Origin: Symbiodinium natans
Lineage: Eukaryota; Sar; Dinophyceae; Suessiales; Symbiodiniaceae
Length of the DNA: 64,000 nt
Reading direction: 5' to 3'
Assembly: GCA_905221605.1 (NCBI GenBank)
Contig: CAJNDS010002096.1
Location: 427,001 to 491,000 of the forward strand
Shown here: in pieces, positions 44,476 to 56,475 of the stretch
Numbering within the stretch: the first letter of the stretch is position 1
Layout: the number at the start of each line of letters is the position of its first letter
The notes under the pieces: model-generated
Told to the model about the DNA's origin: nothing
Database searches by the model: none
The model's input: only the letters and a program-made list of their open reading frames with translations
Position numbers and translations under genes: made by a program

Positions 44476-45663
44476 CCTCAGTCAACGTTATTTGCAGTCA
44501 TCCGCGCTTCGTCGGCCATAACCACGAATCATCAAGTCCTGCAAGTCTAATTCAGATCTAAACACAGAGATGTGTTAACGCCAATGTCGTAGTGTCACCA
44601 TCACCGTCTCACAGTCTCACCATACCACGCCCTGCAGAATGCAGAACAATGCAGAACATGCACTGCATTCGCCTGGCACCTGCCTTGAATTCCAGAAACA
44701 TGTGGCGGCGTGGCTGCGGTGGACTTTAGACTCTAGAGCAGATAAGCAAGCTGACACTGTAGTGGTACTTTTGTGTTTCCCAAGGCATTGAGTAAGCGAC
44801 TCCATGATGCCATTCGCCACTCGTTTCGACACTCGTTTCGAGTCGGGATGTCGGGCAGAACCAACAACGACTGAGCTTTGCCGTCTGAGGCCTGCATAGG
44901 GTCTGCGTCGAAGCATAGCAGAAACACACGGGTACATCAGCAACTCTTCTTAGGAAAGTAGTTACGTATTTCTCCATCAAAGGTCGCTCGGGCCGACCCG
45001 GTGACGAGGGCATCGTATGAAGTATTGCGGGGCATGATCATGCATAGAGTTGGCCCAATGCTTTCGGCTTGGGCGCTGCCTTAAGTTGCCCCCCGCGCTC
45101 TGTTAACGTAGACTAACAACTTCTTATGCAACCTTAAGAACAATTTCGTTGAATGCTTCTGGAAGTTGAAGTTGAAGAGCGCGAAACAAAAATGTGCCAT
45201 GTCTTGTGTGTCCATATGCGAAATAAGGCGTTCGTTAGTTATCGGAACAGGTACGGTTTCGAGAGCCGGTATTCCATACATACTGTTCGATCTTTATACG
45301 GAACTTCAGATTGTTGCAACAAGTGTCGTCCTTTTCCATATTAAGCCGTACTGATTGCTCTACACTGGTCCTGTGTCTTGTGCCGAAGAAATCAGCAACT
45401 GTAGATGACTTGAGGTGTGCCTTCAAGGAGACCGAGAAACAAAACAACAAAAAGCACCTACGAGACATGTGTGTAGAGTTTAGTTTAATAGGGCTTAGGG
45501 TAAGAACCAAGGTGTTTCTATTCAAACATGGAGGAAATAGGAACTTCCGATGAAAGGATAGAGGAAATTCAGGCTTTCAATCGAAGTATGAGGAAGATCA
45601 TACCCTATTCAAATTGAGGGATGCATGATTTCCTTAACATAGAGGGAATAGAGCCCGATGTCG

Positions 45664-45850
45664 ATCACGGAATGCGCGCGGGAGCTTGGTTTAAGCACAA
45701 CGCGCGCGGTTTGGACCACAGAATATGCGGGACCCACGCCACAGCATTTTGACCACGGAATGCGTGCGGTACCAAGGCGGACCACGCGTTCCAGTACAGA
45801 ATGCGTGTGTGACCTCAGAGCGCGATTGTGACAATGGAATGCGTCCGGGA
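45664..45850. repeat. Degenerate minisatellite, about 40-bp period
   Basis: Five related units start with CACGGAATGCGCGCGGGA (45667), CACAGAATATGCGGGAC, CACGGAATGCGTGCGGTAC, ACAGAATGCGTGTGTGAC and ATGGAATGCGTCCGGGAC, spaced about 37-50 bases apart. The shared core is GAATGCG(T/C)(G/C)CGGGAC. Confidence 0.7.
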
Positions 45851-47688
45851 CCTAGGCGAGAGCGTCCGGTTTCTGCGAGAGCATCAGGTTTGGGTTTGTG
45901 AGCTGGAACGAGGCAAGTGAGGCAAGCAAAACCTCAGTTTTCCGATGCCAAACGCAGAAGCCAAAAACAAAGACCTAAACCAATTCTGGGCCCCATTCAC
46001 ATTAGGTAGGTTTGGGACAGACGCCACCGATGTCTACCGGTTATATCCGACGTAGGATGGTGTAGGTGTTCGGCAGAGGCTTGCAAAAGACACCACGAGC
46101 AAGCTAAATGTGGGTCCCCCAGACGTCGGCTTCTTTTTTTCCTGTGCAAAGGCCAGATTCGGCCAGATGTTGGGACATGAAAGTCGTACTCGCAGCATGA
46201 ATGGTAAACCCTTTGAGCCTTTGCGTCGACTGCCTCGGCACGGCAGGAGGGGTCCCTCTGGTCATGGGCAATCATGGGCCCCAATCTGTGGAGGGCTCTT
46301 CGCCCTGGATGGGTTTCCAGTCGGCGACCAGAGCTCCTTGCAAACAGTGCTCCAAACATGAACCTAGCATTAAACATCGTGACCCCCAACGTCGGCAAGC
46401 CCATCGCAGAGTAAAGCACATATGGCATGCAATCGGCTTGTCTCCTGCAGAAAAGGCTCTGTTGTTGTTTTTGGATCATCGCTTCGTTCTGTATCATCTG
46501 AAAAGGAATGTTCTTGTGTTGGGGGTTCGATAGTGACTGTCGTCGTTTTGAAATTGTCAGCCTCTTAACCCTCGCACCAGCAGTGCCAGTCACAGCGATT
46601 ACGGGCGCTGCAGACCCCAGTTGCCTGTGACATCTTTGTGTCTCTCTTGAGAGTTCTTCGTGTTTGTCCTAGTTGGTCGTCGGGTCGTTGTGTCGTGTCA
46701 TACCTTGTGATGTATTCTGAGTATGAGTCTGGGTGAGTCTTGTCTAGTATCGTGTCAAATGCGGAGCGTCAGGTCTCGTCGTGAGTGCCCTTTACATCTT
46801 GGGTTCGGAACTTGCGAGTCCAACGGTGTGAGCCAGCCATCCAGATCCAGGTTGTGACACAGCGGTCTCTTGTGTTCCGACATGCTTCGACTTGCGTTTA
46901 CAATTCAAATGGGGTACTGGGCTCTCGTTGCCTGGCATGAAACCTTCCAATACAACTGACTGCATGTGCTCCATGCAATGCATCACTTAGTGAGTCGATT
47001 ACTCAGCATAGTCCTCTTACGGAGTTGTTCAGCCCTCTTCATGTTGCGTAGGCATATGGGAAAGCCGAAGAGCACCCAGGTTCTAATTCATGACCATATC
47101 GCAAGCCGAGATAAAGCATCCTTCGTGACTTTTTCCGAAGTAGGAAGATGGATGGAGCACCACCGGCCTAGCATGCCAGCAGTGGGCCAGCGGCCGAGCT
47201 CATGCCCCGGCGACCAGTTCTTGGTTGCTCAGCTGCATTCGCACTGCATTCCCAAATTCTCGATACATCCCACGAGTCAGGGTGGGATTGCGTATCTCAA
47301 ATTATATGCCAGCATAGACTCTGACCATCTCTGGTGGCACGTCGGAGTATGATCCGCGGTGCAAGAACGACGACAATTCTGCACTTCACAGGGAGCATGC
47401 GCACGGGACCGTGGTGCAAGAGTGCTAATTTCGATCATCGCGAAACGAAATGCAGATCGATTTAGGAGCGCGAGGTTCACCCAAAACAACCACAGCAACC
47501 GATCGTCTGGGCAAGACTCGGCACACCTCGAACCGACGAGGACCAAGGCTTGTTTTTCTCCATGGGTGGGGAGAAGAAGCTAACAAGGTCCAAGGATAAC
47601 AAGAAGAACGCCAAGAACAACAACAATAGCAACAACAAGAACATCAACATCACTGAGAAGAAGAAGATTAAGAGGCACGGCAGCAGAG

Positions 47689-47806
47689 GCAGCGGCAGAG
47701 GCAGCGGCAGAGGCAGCGGCAGAGGCAGCGGCAGAGGCAGCAGCGGCAGCTGCAGCAGCGGCAGCAGCGGCGGCGGCAGCAGCAGCAGCGGCGACAGCAG
47801 CGCCGC
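47689..47806. repeat. GGCAGCGGCAGA and GGCAGC repeats
   Basis: About four copies of a 12-base unit are followed by irregular AGC/GGC triplets. The plus-strand frame reads as Gly/Ser/Arg-rich (RGSGRGSG), and the minus-strand frame as Leu/Pro-rich. The plus frame is flanked by Lys/Asn-rich sequence (KKNAKNNNNSNNKN) and could be a low-complexity exon, but this cannot be told from repeat bias. Confidence 0.75.
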
Positions 47807-47991
47807 CAACAGCAAGACCAACAATACCAATACCACCACGAACAACAAAAGACTAGAACAACAAAAATCAGGAAGATCCAGGTCCCTTGGTGCGTGCATA
47901 CGCGCGCGCTATTGCGGATGCGCTAACGCCGCTCGCTGGAGCCTGACCTGATTGCGGGGCTTGTTTACCGGCTTCCGAAGCTTCGCCCAAG

Positions 47992-48009
47992 CCCCCCCCC
48001 CCCCCCCCA
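47992..48009. repeat. Poly-C run
   Basis: A homopolymer of about 17-18 C. It breaks the frame that precedes it. Confidence 0.9.
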
Positions 48010-48401
48010 AGCCGGTCCCAGTGATGCTGTCGGATTAGAAGCCCTTCCGCCTGCGGATGATGCTCAAGTTAACCTCGGTGGCTTGTGTCTAGGGCATCAG
48101 CTGTACCGCGTTGGCTCTACTGCGTGCCGTGTTTGGTTCCGCATGAATGCTAGCATTCGGCGAATCAGAAGTGGAGGCCAAGATGCATCCTTGGCATCAC
48201 CAGCGCAGGAGGCAAGGTTGTCTATGTGTCCTTGGCTTGCAGCACGGCGATCAAATGATCTGCCTTATGTAAGACAAGCGAGCAGTGCTTGACGATGGTT
48301 GAATCTTGAAACTTAAAAAGCATGACCACGTTCTAGGAAGCCCAGACTGCAGGCGGAGGCTGCCGGACGCGACCCGGGCCACGGCTTCAGCACCAGCATA
48401 G

Positions 48402-48740
48402 TTGGTTCCAGCCAATTGCCTCCATGCCTCTGACGGCTGGCCAGGCTGCGCCTCCGAACACCCCACGCTCGATGTGAGGGAAATCAGACCGCAGCAAGTG
48501 GCAGCGGAGCCAAAGCAGGCGATCGCCGCGGAAGACGTCGCGACGAAGAAGAAGGGCGAAAAGAGGAAGCATGGTAGCAAGTCGGATGAGAAAGAAAAGC
48601 ACGGAAAGAAGAGCAAGAAGGACAAGAAGGCTAGCAAGGACAAGGAGCGTCAGAAGGAGAAGCAGTCTCCGCAGATATCCACAAACGCTTGCAGCGGCGA
48701 CGATGCTAAGGCAGGGCCCTACCATAGTTGGGATTATTGA
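48402..48740 (+). CDS. Candidate terminal exon, lysine-rich tail
   Basis: The frame reads HPTLDVREIRPQQVAAEPKQ, then AIAAEDVATKKKGEKRKHGS, then KSDEKEKHGKKSKKDKKASK, and ends SPQISTNACSGDDAKAGPYH-SWDY at a TGA-free TAA-type stop near 48738. Highly charged Lys/Glu/Asp runs like this are typical of nuclear or RNA-associated proteins and contain several possible nuclear localisation signals. The start is undefined: the listed left end is only the first non-ATG start in the frame, and the acceptor may be the CCAG at about 48407-48410. The minus-strand frame over the same bases is a Leu/Phe-rich shadow. Confidence 0.5.
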   Translation: MVPANCLHASDGWPGCASEHPTLDVREIRPQQVAAEPKQAIAAEDVATKKKGEKRKHGSKSDEKEKHGKKSKKDKKASKDKERQKEKQSPQISTNACSGDDAKAGPYHSWDY

Positions 48741-48887
48741 ATACGTGTAGCTTCAGAAGCATCGGGCTGATCACAACTTGACAGACTTTGCACTACAGGG
48801 TGCACTAGCAAGTATAGGCCGGAAGAGTACTGCACATTGATACATTGCATCATTGCGACTTTGAGTGTTCCTGATCCATCCGACATC

Positions 48888-49085
48888 CACTGCCCCCACC
48901 AGCTCTTGCATAGCAAGGACTTCGATCTTGATCAGCTCCTGGCTGGCACTGACCTGTTTGAAGTCGGCTCCACAGATGATGGATACATGGCTTTGCACGA
49001 TTTGCGTAGGACCTGGAACCATTTTGATATGCAGGGCTCAATGTTGTCGGAACAACTGGATGGCATGCTGGTAGGAACGTGCTGA
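48888..49085 (+). CDS. Candidate terminal exon, acidic protein
   Basis: The frame reads CPHQLLHSKDFDLDQLLAGT, then DLFEVGSTDDGYMALHDLRR, then TWNHFDMQGSMLSEQLDGML and VGTC with a TGA. Composition is protein-like, although the minus strand is open too. The left boundary is uncertain. No domain is recognised. Confidence 0.35.
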   Translation, partial: HCPHQLLHSKDFDLDQLLAGTDLFEVGSTDDGYMALHDLRRTWNHFDMQGSMLSEQLDGMLVGTC

Positions 49086-51665
49086 GCGGACAAGGATGCA
49101 CCCTGACGCAGACATTTGTCTTTCAAGTTGCTCTTGCAGGATTTTGCAGGCACATGTGTCACAGATGTTGACGTGTTGATGGCGATCCCAATCAAAACGA
49201 TTGATTCACAGCGTAAGCAGCACAAGCTTTGTTGTTGCATCATCCATCCATTGCGAAGCTCGCCGCACAAAAATGAGCTGCGGGGCCCGGCACTTGGAGG
49301 ATTTACCGAATGCAACCAACTAGTAAACTGCAAAGAGCTCGTTTCTCTTTTCTCTACTGGCTGCTAGAGACATCATGAGACATCGCATAAGATAATAACT
49401 ATACATTTGTGTACATATATATATATACATATGTGCACCACTGCCTTTTTTTGTGGTCGCATCTGTTTTTCTACATGTGCTATGAAGTATACCTGACCTC
49501 CAAGTATGTTAGTCAAACCTATTCAGTTATTTACATGTTTCTTCGGGGCGATCATATACCGTTGGCAAGAGTACAGTCCCATAAGTTGCCTTCCTTTTTG
49601 CAATGAGAAAGCGATTTCACTTTGAACACGGAAGCTAGTTTGGTGCGGTGGTTGTCCCAGTGGCTGTCCTTCATTAATTTTCAACATTACCGCTCTCCCT
49701 GACGGTTCTACATCAGTTTCAGCAGAATTATTGTCATCAGGGGCGAATTACATATTCCCCGAGTGGGTTATGATGTCAACAGTCCTTTAACTTAAACTTG
49801 CAATACTGGTAGAACTTATAGAATCATGAGCTTGAGTAGTTTGCCCTTTAGTCAAATAAATACATTACAAGAAATTTCCTGATGTTGTTAGTTGGGGTAG
49901 AATACGAATCATATTCTGTTCTTCGAAAATCAGCTTCAAGGGCGAGTAATTCCACTAATTGAGCTACGGTTCAGTAACAAGTGGCCCTGAGTTTCAACCG
50001 ATACTGCAATGAAGCCCTTGAATTCCGCAATAGAAGTTATGGAATCATGCTCTTAGATACATGAATGTCCACAAGTCGCAATAAATCAAATTGGAGCGCA
50101 GATGTTGTCTTTCAATTCTCGAATAGGATATCACGGATGAGGGTTGGGTTCAGTGTCGAATTCTATTGTTTACTTATCATGGCCTCAACTCAGTCATACT
50201 CCGGATAATTGTATTCAGTTTCTTCACCCAATGTTGACTGTAAATACTTTTGCTTTTTGATTAACATAATCGGAGGTCACGTATAGATGTTACATGAGGT
50301 GCAGAAATTGAACTGCCAGTTTCCAGTCATAGAACTTAACTATGGGTAGTGATGCAAATTGGTTTTCTGCCTTGAGCTCCAGCACATCGGTTTAGTAAGA
50401 GTCTATACTGCCGACCGTTTAACAAACTTTCACTTGCTGCGTTGACTAGACTCACTAGACCTCCGGTAAAACCAAGCCAACATTATTTACATGCTCAGCT
50501 TGGCAGGGAATGGCGGTCAAGAGTTAAAATTCTACTCAACTACCACTACTGTACTGAGTCTTGATCATACACCGCTACTGGAATCTCGAAGAAGTGCCTG
50601 TGAGCGCACATGCTGCAGAACCGTAGTCTCGGCATCATTGGAAACTAGATCTACTCGATCTAGAATAAACAAAAGAAGACTTGATCCAACCTCCGAAGAG
50701 TAAGTCTTTAAGATGTGGTAAATCGGGGTTTTGGGGCATGTAAGTGGCTGAGATACCACTGGGGCCATGTCCAGACATTTCCTGGACCGGATTCGGTTGT
50801 TGAAATTTTGTATCCTTGCGGGAGTGCAGTACTGGAGATACTGGGATGTATGGCAAGGCCTTGGATAAAGTAATGTTATCTGCTCACAGTATCCCCGATG
50901 CTGAAATCGTTTCGGTGAAAACTTTCGAAACACGAGTGGTAAGAGGGCACTTCTAAGCCTTGACTCGTATTCACACTACCTACTTGATGCTCTCGTTCGT
51001 GCAAACGCAAGTTTGGGCAGCACATGTATATATACATATTTTATTTATTTGTTTTTCATCTGTATGTATATATTCTTATACATTTGCAGTAAACAAAACA
51101 TACATACAGTGTCCCCTACGATCCACTCCCCTGGTGTGAATCTTCTTTGTGATGATAGAAGTTGCACGTTGCATTAACGAGAAAACCATATAATTTTCGT
51201 TTCGGGGTTGTCCATGAATCCTTTACTGCATGTCACATCTCTCCCAGAACCCAAAAACAGAAAATACAGAACGCGCCAAGGTACCAAACATCGAAGGAGA
51301 GTTCGTCCAAAGCGCTCTGTGCTTGCAGTTCTCATAAACGCAAAGCCTCATGGATTTTGGAGTTTTCAGTCGTCGGGAACCCCGGGGACATCAAGATTTG
51401 TCCTTTGACCGTGTGGGAAAAAGACCCTCTTGCCGCCTTTACCTTCGACAAGCACTTCGAGTGGCACCGTCTTGCTTGAGCAACACGTAGCTTTCAGGTT
51501 GTCATAAACCGACAGAACTTGTCACGCTGTAGAGGACCTTTCATGGACTTTTCAGGGGATGCTGTTAGGGTTTGCATGCAGTGTGCCAACTGGGCTCGGG
51601 GTCGGGGGTCTAGGTGCGAGACCGGTCGCAGAGTGCTCAGGACTACATCCTTAATGCCAAGCCAG
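49086..51665. other. AT-richer stretch without a supported gene
   Basis: From 49.4 to 51.1 kb the sequence is noticeably AT-richer, with TATATA words near 49.41 and 51.03 kb. A few frames are open, but none has coding composition until 51.2 kb. There PEPKNRKYRTRQGTKHRR (about 51244-51297) and GDIKICPLTVWEKDPLAAF (about 51386-51442), in different frames, might be exon pieces. Confidence 0.4.
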
Positions 51666-51770
51666 GCTCAAGGAGATCTCCTTAAGCAGTTGTACTTTTT
51701 GTTTGGCGATGGCAATTCAGAACTCGATGTGAAAGAAGGCTTTGCCCAAGCTTCGGCTGCCATTTGTTAG
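51666..51770 (+). CDS. Candidate terminal exon, unknown protein
   Basis: ATGCCAAGCCAG precedes a phase-0 frame of 34 codons and a TAG. It reads AQGDLLKQLYFLFGDGNSEL and then DVKEGFAQASAAIC. The residues are protein-like and the following sequence is non-coding. The upstream exon was not found. Confidence 0.4.
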   Translation, partial: AQGDLLKQLYFLFGDGNSELDVKEGFAQASAAIC

Positions 51771-52026
51771 CCTTGTCTGCGCTGACACATTTTTTGTCTC
51801 GTCCCAGCACACAGTTTCGCCTGTAAAACTACCGTCGTCCCTGAAGGACCAGGTTCCCAAGAGTTGTTTCTAGGGATCCCGAAGAAGGTCTACAGATCCC
51901 TGGGGGTCCCTCAGCGAGTCAAGTAAGGCCAGCAGTTGGAAAGCGTTCCTTGGCAGCGCCACCATCGGCCTGGCCTCTGCAACTGCCGCAGCCTTCATTT
52001 GTGCGATGGATTGAGAATATTGCGAT

Positions 52027-52190
52027 GTGATGGTCGTTGATGGTCCGTGTCAAGCCCGCAGAGCACTGCAAACGGCATTGAATGACATTGTCATGCCAAA
52101 ACGCATCCACATTCATCCGCCCTGCGTGTCCAAGGTTGTTGGGCTTGCCTTGAACAGGTTTGGAGCCCGGTTCGAGCTTTCACGTGAGTC
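52027..52190 (+). CDS. Candidate exon, unknown protein
   Basis: The frame reads CQARRALQTALNDIVMPKRI, then HIHPPCVSKVVGLALNRFGA, then RFELSRES, and meets a possible donor at TTCACGTGAGTC (52181). Moderately protein-like. The minus strand across 52.2-52.6 kb also has an open frame (LPKKYADPATATKLATMASL), so orientation in this part is unsettled. Confidence 0.3.
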
Positions 52191-53635
52191 TCACAACACA
52201 TGTGAGTCGGCACAAGGATACTGGAATCGTGCGTCAGCAACGTGGAGGAGGAGCTGCAGCGAAGCAGTGTCAGCGTTGACGTGCGTGGTCTTTGCCTGTC
52301 GGGTTGCATCAACTTTCGACGACGTCGCCGTTATTGATTCCATCTGGTGTATCATCCATGTATGTAGACTGTAGAAGACTGCAGAAGACCCTGATGAGGA
52401 ACTGGAGGGCTTTCCACGCTCGCGCTGGCTGCTTTCTGTTGCAATCCAGGCTCTCTCAGTCCAGTTCACATGTCGCAGCTCATGGAAAGTTGTCGAAAGA
52501 CAGGTTATCCCGCAAGTCGGCTCAAGAGAAGCCATGGTGGCAAGTTTGGTAGCTGTAGCAGGGTCTGCGTATTTCTTGGGCAAGATCGTGGCATGTCGAA
52601 GCAGCTGTAGCATGCTGTGGCATTAGATGTTCATGCTCATCAATCGACGAGCTCACGTAGCAAGAGCTACATCGGATATGATCAACTGGAGACTCTGGAA
52701 CCTTGGGACATGATTGGACTGGCATGACCCGGCTATCGCTCTCCGGGTTTAAGAGCCAAGCTGCTAATTTTGGCGGCCATATGCGGGCAGATGGCATCCA
52801 ACATCCGAGATGACCACCGGGTGGTTTGATGCTTCTTCCTGTCTCACAACTGTTTCACTGCATGCGTTCCATCACATCCTTCGACAAGCGCTCGGAGGGG
52901 AGAGTTGGGAAAGCAAACAATAGCAAACACACTTTGGACCATTGCGGACTTGAATGTATAGGTGCCTCCGAGGCCTCAGACTGAGACTACACGTGTCCGC
53001 CCCAAAGATCCATTTCAACAAGAAACCTTGCATGTTTGGCCTTAGCTCAGCATGGCAAATCGTAAATAATATGTGTATACATATACACATACAAATACAT
53101 AAACGAAGAATACATATGCGTATACATGTTTTCATGTGTATATATATACACTTACATAAATAACCTATACATATAGATATAGTCTGATTTGATACATTGA
53201 TGTGCTGACAGTTTTTGATACCGGCCCTAACACCCCAAAACAGTTCGTGACAAGTTTGGACGACCATCACGCATCGGACGGAGCTGCCAGGGCAGCAAAC
53301 CTTACCGAAAGAATCGTTATGTCTGCACGCTTTAAGTGTCGAGGCCTTAGTCTTTCCCGTCTGCGTGTGGCTGTCTATATGGGCCGCCAAAGCATCTGGC
53401 TGGGACATGGGCAGGGCCCTTAACTTTGCAAACCAGTGCTGGCCTTCTGAAGTTGTGTTCAGCGGGCCATGTCTCAAGGTCGCTGGCTTGCATCTGCCGC
53501 ACATGAGCTGCCGAATGCATCGCGCTGGTGCTCAGCCCAGAAAGAGCATGTGGATGAAAAAGAAGCCTGATTTTGTTCATGTGAGAGGTTGAGAGCGTAC
53601 TATGCCTTTCCATGTCCTTCGTGTGCTTTGCGCAG

Positions 53636-54042
53636 GTACGTTTTTGCATTATTTGGATCGCAAAGCCGAGACATGTGCCAGACTAAGAAGTGTGTTGCAG
53701 ATGTTGTGGTGTCAAATGATCCTGCATCCCGGAAGTCCGTGATTACAACCCCCCCTTTTGAAGTTGGGTGCTTTCAGGCCTTGCTGAGGTCGCAGGAGTA
53801 TGACTGGTGAGCTCCGGCTTTCCATCACGCACGGGCTGCTCACTGATCCGACCTGCCTTGTGGACTTGACTCTTCCCAGGTCCTCTTGGAGAAAGCAAAA
53901 CACACGGATGTCAACAAAGCAATGTGAAGAAAGGCTACACAGTGACGCCAGGAACGGTGCAAGCAACGATAGGGTTGAAGCCGTGCAAGCCCATGAGAGT
54001 CCTGCGACTGCTGTTCCATCCCTTGTTCAAAGTGCTACTTAG
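53636..54042 (+). CDS. Two-exon 3' end of a gene, unknown function
   Basis: Exon 53636-53806 follows CTTTGCGCAG and ends GACTG before GTGAGC. Exon 53880-54042 follows CTCTTCCCAG and ends in TAG. The split Trp codon (TG|G) joins them exactly. The protein reads YVFALFGSQSRDMCQTKKCV, then ADVVVSNDPASRKSVITTPP, then FEVGCFQALLRSQEYDWSSW, then a polar tail (TKQCEERLHSDARNGASNDR). Several cysteines are present. The 74-base intron has good signals at both ends. Exons further 5' may lie at 53365-53592, where one frame is open. No family is recognised. Confidence 0.5.
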
Positions 54043-54430
54043 GCACACGAATGCCACGAACAAAAGAAATGTGAAAACGCGATAGTTGCGCAGTGGTGCG
54101 TTTCTTGCCCTTTGGTTGCTCCAGAATGACAGTTGCAGGTGCCCTATGCCTGCAGAAGCCAGCTTCCTCATGAAGGTGCTTGCAGCGTCACATTAGCATC
54201 ACCAGCACCCCCGACCACAGTGCATAATCGCCAGGTGCACCACTATGTGGTGACCGTGGCCTGCCTCCTTTCTCTACTCGCACCGAAGGCGAGTGTCGGA
54301 CTTGGAAACCAAAGCCATGAGCCTTAAGGGCACGTTGACTAGCAAGATACCTTGAACACTGAACCGGTCTGAGCCTCTACAGCAAATCGCTCATCCAGTG
54401 CCCCAAGCCCAAAGCTGGATGACTGGGAGC

Positions 54431-54727
54431 TCACGTCTCAAGACTTTTCATTTGTTGGTGGAGAATATGCGAAGACCGCCAGCAGCCCTGTGAGGGGTTT
54501 GGACTCTTCATTGCCGGCACTTTCGTTCTGGACTGATGGCTAGGGTGTGGGAGGTTCTTTTCACACCAAAATCTCCTAAAAGCCGACGCTTCGTCGTCCT
54601 TCGTCCATTCTCTTCCTAGTCTTGCCTTCACGCTGCATCGCCAACGCTCTTTGAGAGGAGCTGGGATCGATGTTCTACAATCTGCGAGTGCTGTACCCAG
54701 GCGAGGCTGCAACTTTCTTTGATGCAT
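54431..54727 (-). CDS. Candidate minus-strand frame, unknown
   Basis: An open frame of 98 codons includes RCSVKARLGREWTKDDEASA and FRRFWCEKNLPHPSHQSR. It is charged and protein-like, but the surrounding genes are on the plus strand and no splice sites were found. It may be an artefact. Confidence 0.2.
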   Translation of the reverse strand: MHQRKLQPRLGTALADCRTSIPAPLKERWRCSVKARLGREWTKDDEASAFRRFWCEKNLPHPSHQSRTKVPAMKSPNPSQGCWRSSHILHQQMKSLET

Positions 54728-54974
54728 GCATCGGCCAACATCTGCGCTGCCTAGACTGAAGGCCAGAAGCTGATAGAACTGCTATACCAGGCTCTTGTTT
54801 CCGGTTGGATTCTGCTCTGGGTGGAATTCTCTTGTTCTACGTTTGGAGGATAAGTTGCATGCAGGTTTCTATGCCCGCATCGAACATTGCTGCCTTGGCT
54901 GGAGGACTGCCATTCCCTCAGCACGGAAACGGAAACGTATCCTTCAAAATATCTCCATGTTAGGCATAGTAAAG

Positions 54975-55130
54975 TGGGCAGCGATGTCGGAGCTGAGGCT
55001 CTTTCTGAACATGAAGGACGTGCCCATGTGGATGAGGGCACTGCGGGCAGTTCCGCAGCAAGCGTGCAAAGTGCTTTTGGACGGCATGGACAGGTTCTCT
55101 ATTTTGTGGCCGATGTCGGAGTGTGTATAG
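54975..55130 (+). CDS. Candidate terminal exon, unknown protein
   Basis: AAAGTGGGCAG precedes a frame reading AMSELRLFLNMKDVPMWMRA, then LRAVPQQACKVLLDGMDRFS, then ILWPMSECV and a TAG. Codon use is typical of the window's best exons (CTG, AAG, GAC, GTG). Another frame over the same bases (GSDVGAEALSEHEGRAH) continues to 55225 and cannot be excluded. No domain is recognised. Confidence 0.38.
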   Translation, partial: WAAMSELRLFLNMKDVPMWMRALRAVPQQACKVLLDGMDRFSILWPMSECV

Positions 55131-55359
55131 GCCGCCAGCGCCATGCTTTGAAGGCGCGAGGAGACTGCTTTTTAGCCAGCAGCATGAAGTGTTACGAAGT
55201 GCCCGCAAGCTACTGCAAGCCTTGAGCTGGAAGTGCTCGCTGAGGACGCTGGGCTCATCGGACCTCGTGAGGCTGGATGCCAGCATTTCACACTGCTGAA
55301 GTATGCTGAAGTCCTAGATTCCTCAGATCTTGGCTGATGGAAGCATTGTTTTGCAGCGG

Positions 55360-55576
55360 CACTGCACTTGCTAGCCAATGCTTCAATCATCTTGTGGCTC
55401 AAGCAAGGGTCAGGGGTACTCTCGGGCGATTTTCGGATCCTAGTGGAGTGTCCTGTGCAGACCCATGGCCACTCGGACCAAGAGAGCAGGCCCCCATACT
55501 TATTGCGCGCTTGCACGACATGTTGCGTAATTCGAAGTTGTCAAAATGTCAAAACATCAGCCCTATCTGTGCATGA
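55360..55576 (+). CDS. Candidate exon, frame ambiguous
   Basis: After ATTGTTTTGCAG (55345-55356) two frames are open and protein-like. One reads TALASQCFNHLVAQARVRGT and ends at a TGA at 55574-55576. The other reads ALHLLANASIILWLKQGSGV, then LSGDFRILVECPVQTHGHSD, and runs on to 55658. The second has the better alternation of hydrophobic and polar residues. Either way an exon seems to start here on the plus strand. Confidence 0.35.
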
Positions 55577-55740
55577 CATGCACGAGTTCAGGATGGGCTT
55601 GAGAGGAGCATCGGGCTTTGCCCTTGATGTTTGCACGTGCGGGCTTGAGATTGTTTGAAAGCCACAGGTGTTCCCAAGATCTTCGCCTTGGGGAATCATG
55701 AGGAGCAGTCAAGGCGTAATGAGCCATGCAACATACGGCA

Positions 55741-56001
55741 ACCCTCACGACACCAAGCAGCAATGTAACGTCCAACTGCCTTAATCAAACTTTGACACAG
55801 TCGAACTGGAACAGCTGGATTTGTTCACTGGATGGTACTGTTTCCTCGCACCCGGAAGACAACGCTACCTCCGCACGTGGCTGTGCTTGGTTACCGGGCT
55901 GCCACCAGCAAAGAACCTCAGGTTCGTTGACTGACGATGACTTCTCTGACGCTTCTAGCGACGATAGGCGCAGCCACTGCACGACATTCTTTCTTGACTT
56001 C
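55741..56001 (+). CDS. Candidate exon of a secreted-type protein
   Basis: The frame reads TPSSNVTSNCLNQTLTQSNW, then NSWICSLDGTVSSHPEDNAT, then GCAWLPGCHQQRTSGSLTDD, then FSDASSDDRRSHCTTFFLDF, and ends exactly at GACTTC before GTAAGTTGG, a consensus donor. There are several N-x-T/S sequons and regular cysteines, as in extracellular proteins. It lies about 470 bases before the cysteine-containing terminal exon at 56476-56877. Both are phase 0 at their facing ends, so they may belong to the same gene, with one or more exons between them such as a Cys-rich frame near 56.3 kb (CTMCASEHCRRCLLDTSE). Confidence 0.45.
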
Positions 56002-56475
56002 GTAAGTTGGCAGGTTTCAAAACACCGCACTGCACCTGTCGTGCTAATTACGCTGCCACGCTTTGGATCTCAGATGGGTCTCAGAATCTCATGGATGTCT
56101 CTGCTTTCTCATGGATGTCTCTGCTTCATGAAGAAGGCTTCAAAGTTGTTTGTTGTCAATCCTACCTCTACCCTTTCTTTGCATTGCTTCCCTGATACAT
56201 GATTAGCCGATCTTCACACCTTTCCTGAAAAGCCTTGGTCAATGCTCTCTGGGCTCCATTCTGGGAGTTGTTTAGACTCGGATTCTGGGGGGGGCACTTT
56301 CTTCGCCTGTACAATGTGCGCCTCTGAACATTGCAGGCGCTGTCTACTCGACACAAGCGAGTCACCTGCTGAGAAGAGCAAGCCTTGCAAGCCTCCAGGA
56401 GGCCAGCAATATCCATGTGCTCCTGCGCATGCATTGATGCATGATTGTGCTTTCTTTTGATGTCTGCCTGTCCAG

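Larger units (their letters stand above)
44476..48401. other. Mostly non-coding, with minisatellite and simple repeats
   Basis: Contains the 45.66 kb degenerate minisatellite, the GGCAGCGGCAGA array at 47.69 kb and a poly-C run at 48.0 kb. The frame at 46966-47352 includes ASRDKASFVTFSEVGRWMEH and could be an exon, but no splice support was found. The frame at 47550-47951 owes most of its length to repeats. Confidence 0.35.

Noticed and set aside
47477-47899. Minus-strand leucine/proline-rich frame that looks like a multi-pass membrane protein
   Set aside because: It is the complement of GGC/AGC and AAC triplet repeats. Its hydrophobicity comes from repeat bias.
48251-48725. Minus-strand Leu/Phe-rich frames
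   Set aside because: They mirror the lysine-rich plus-strand exon, which has the more credible composition.
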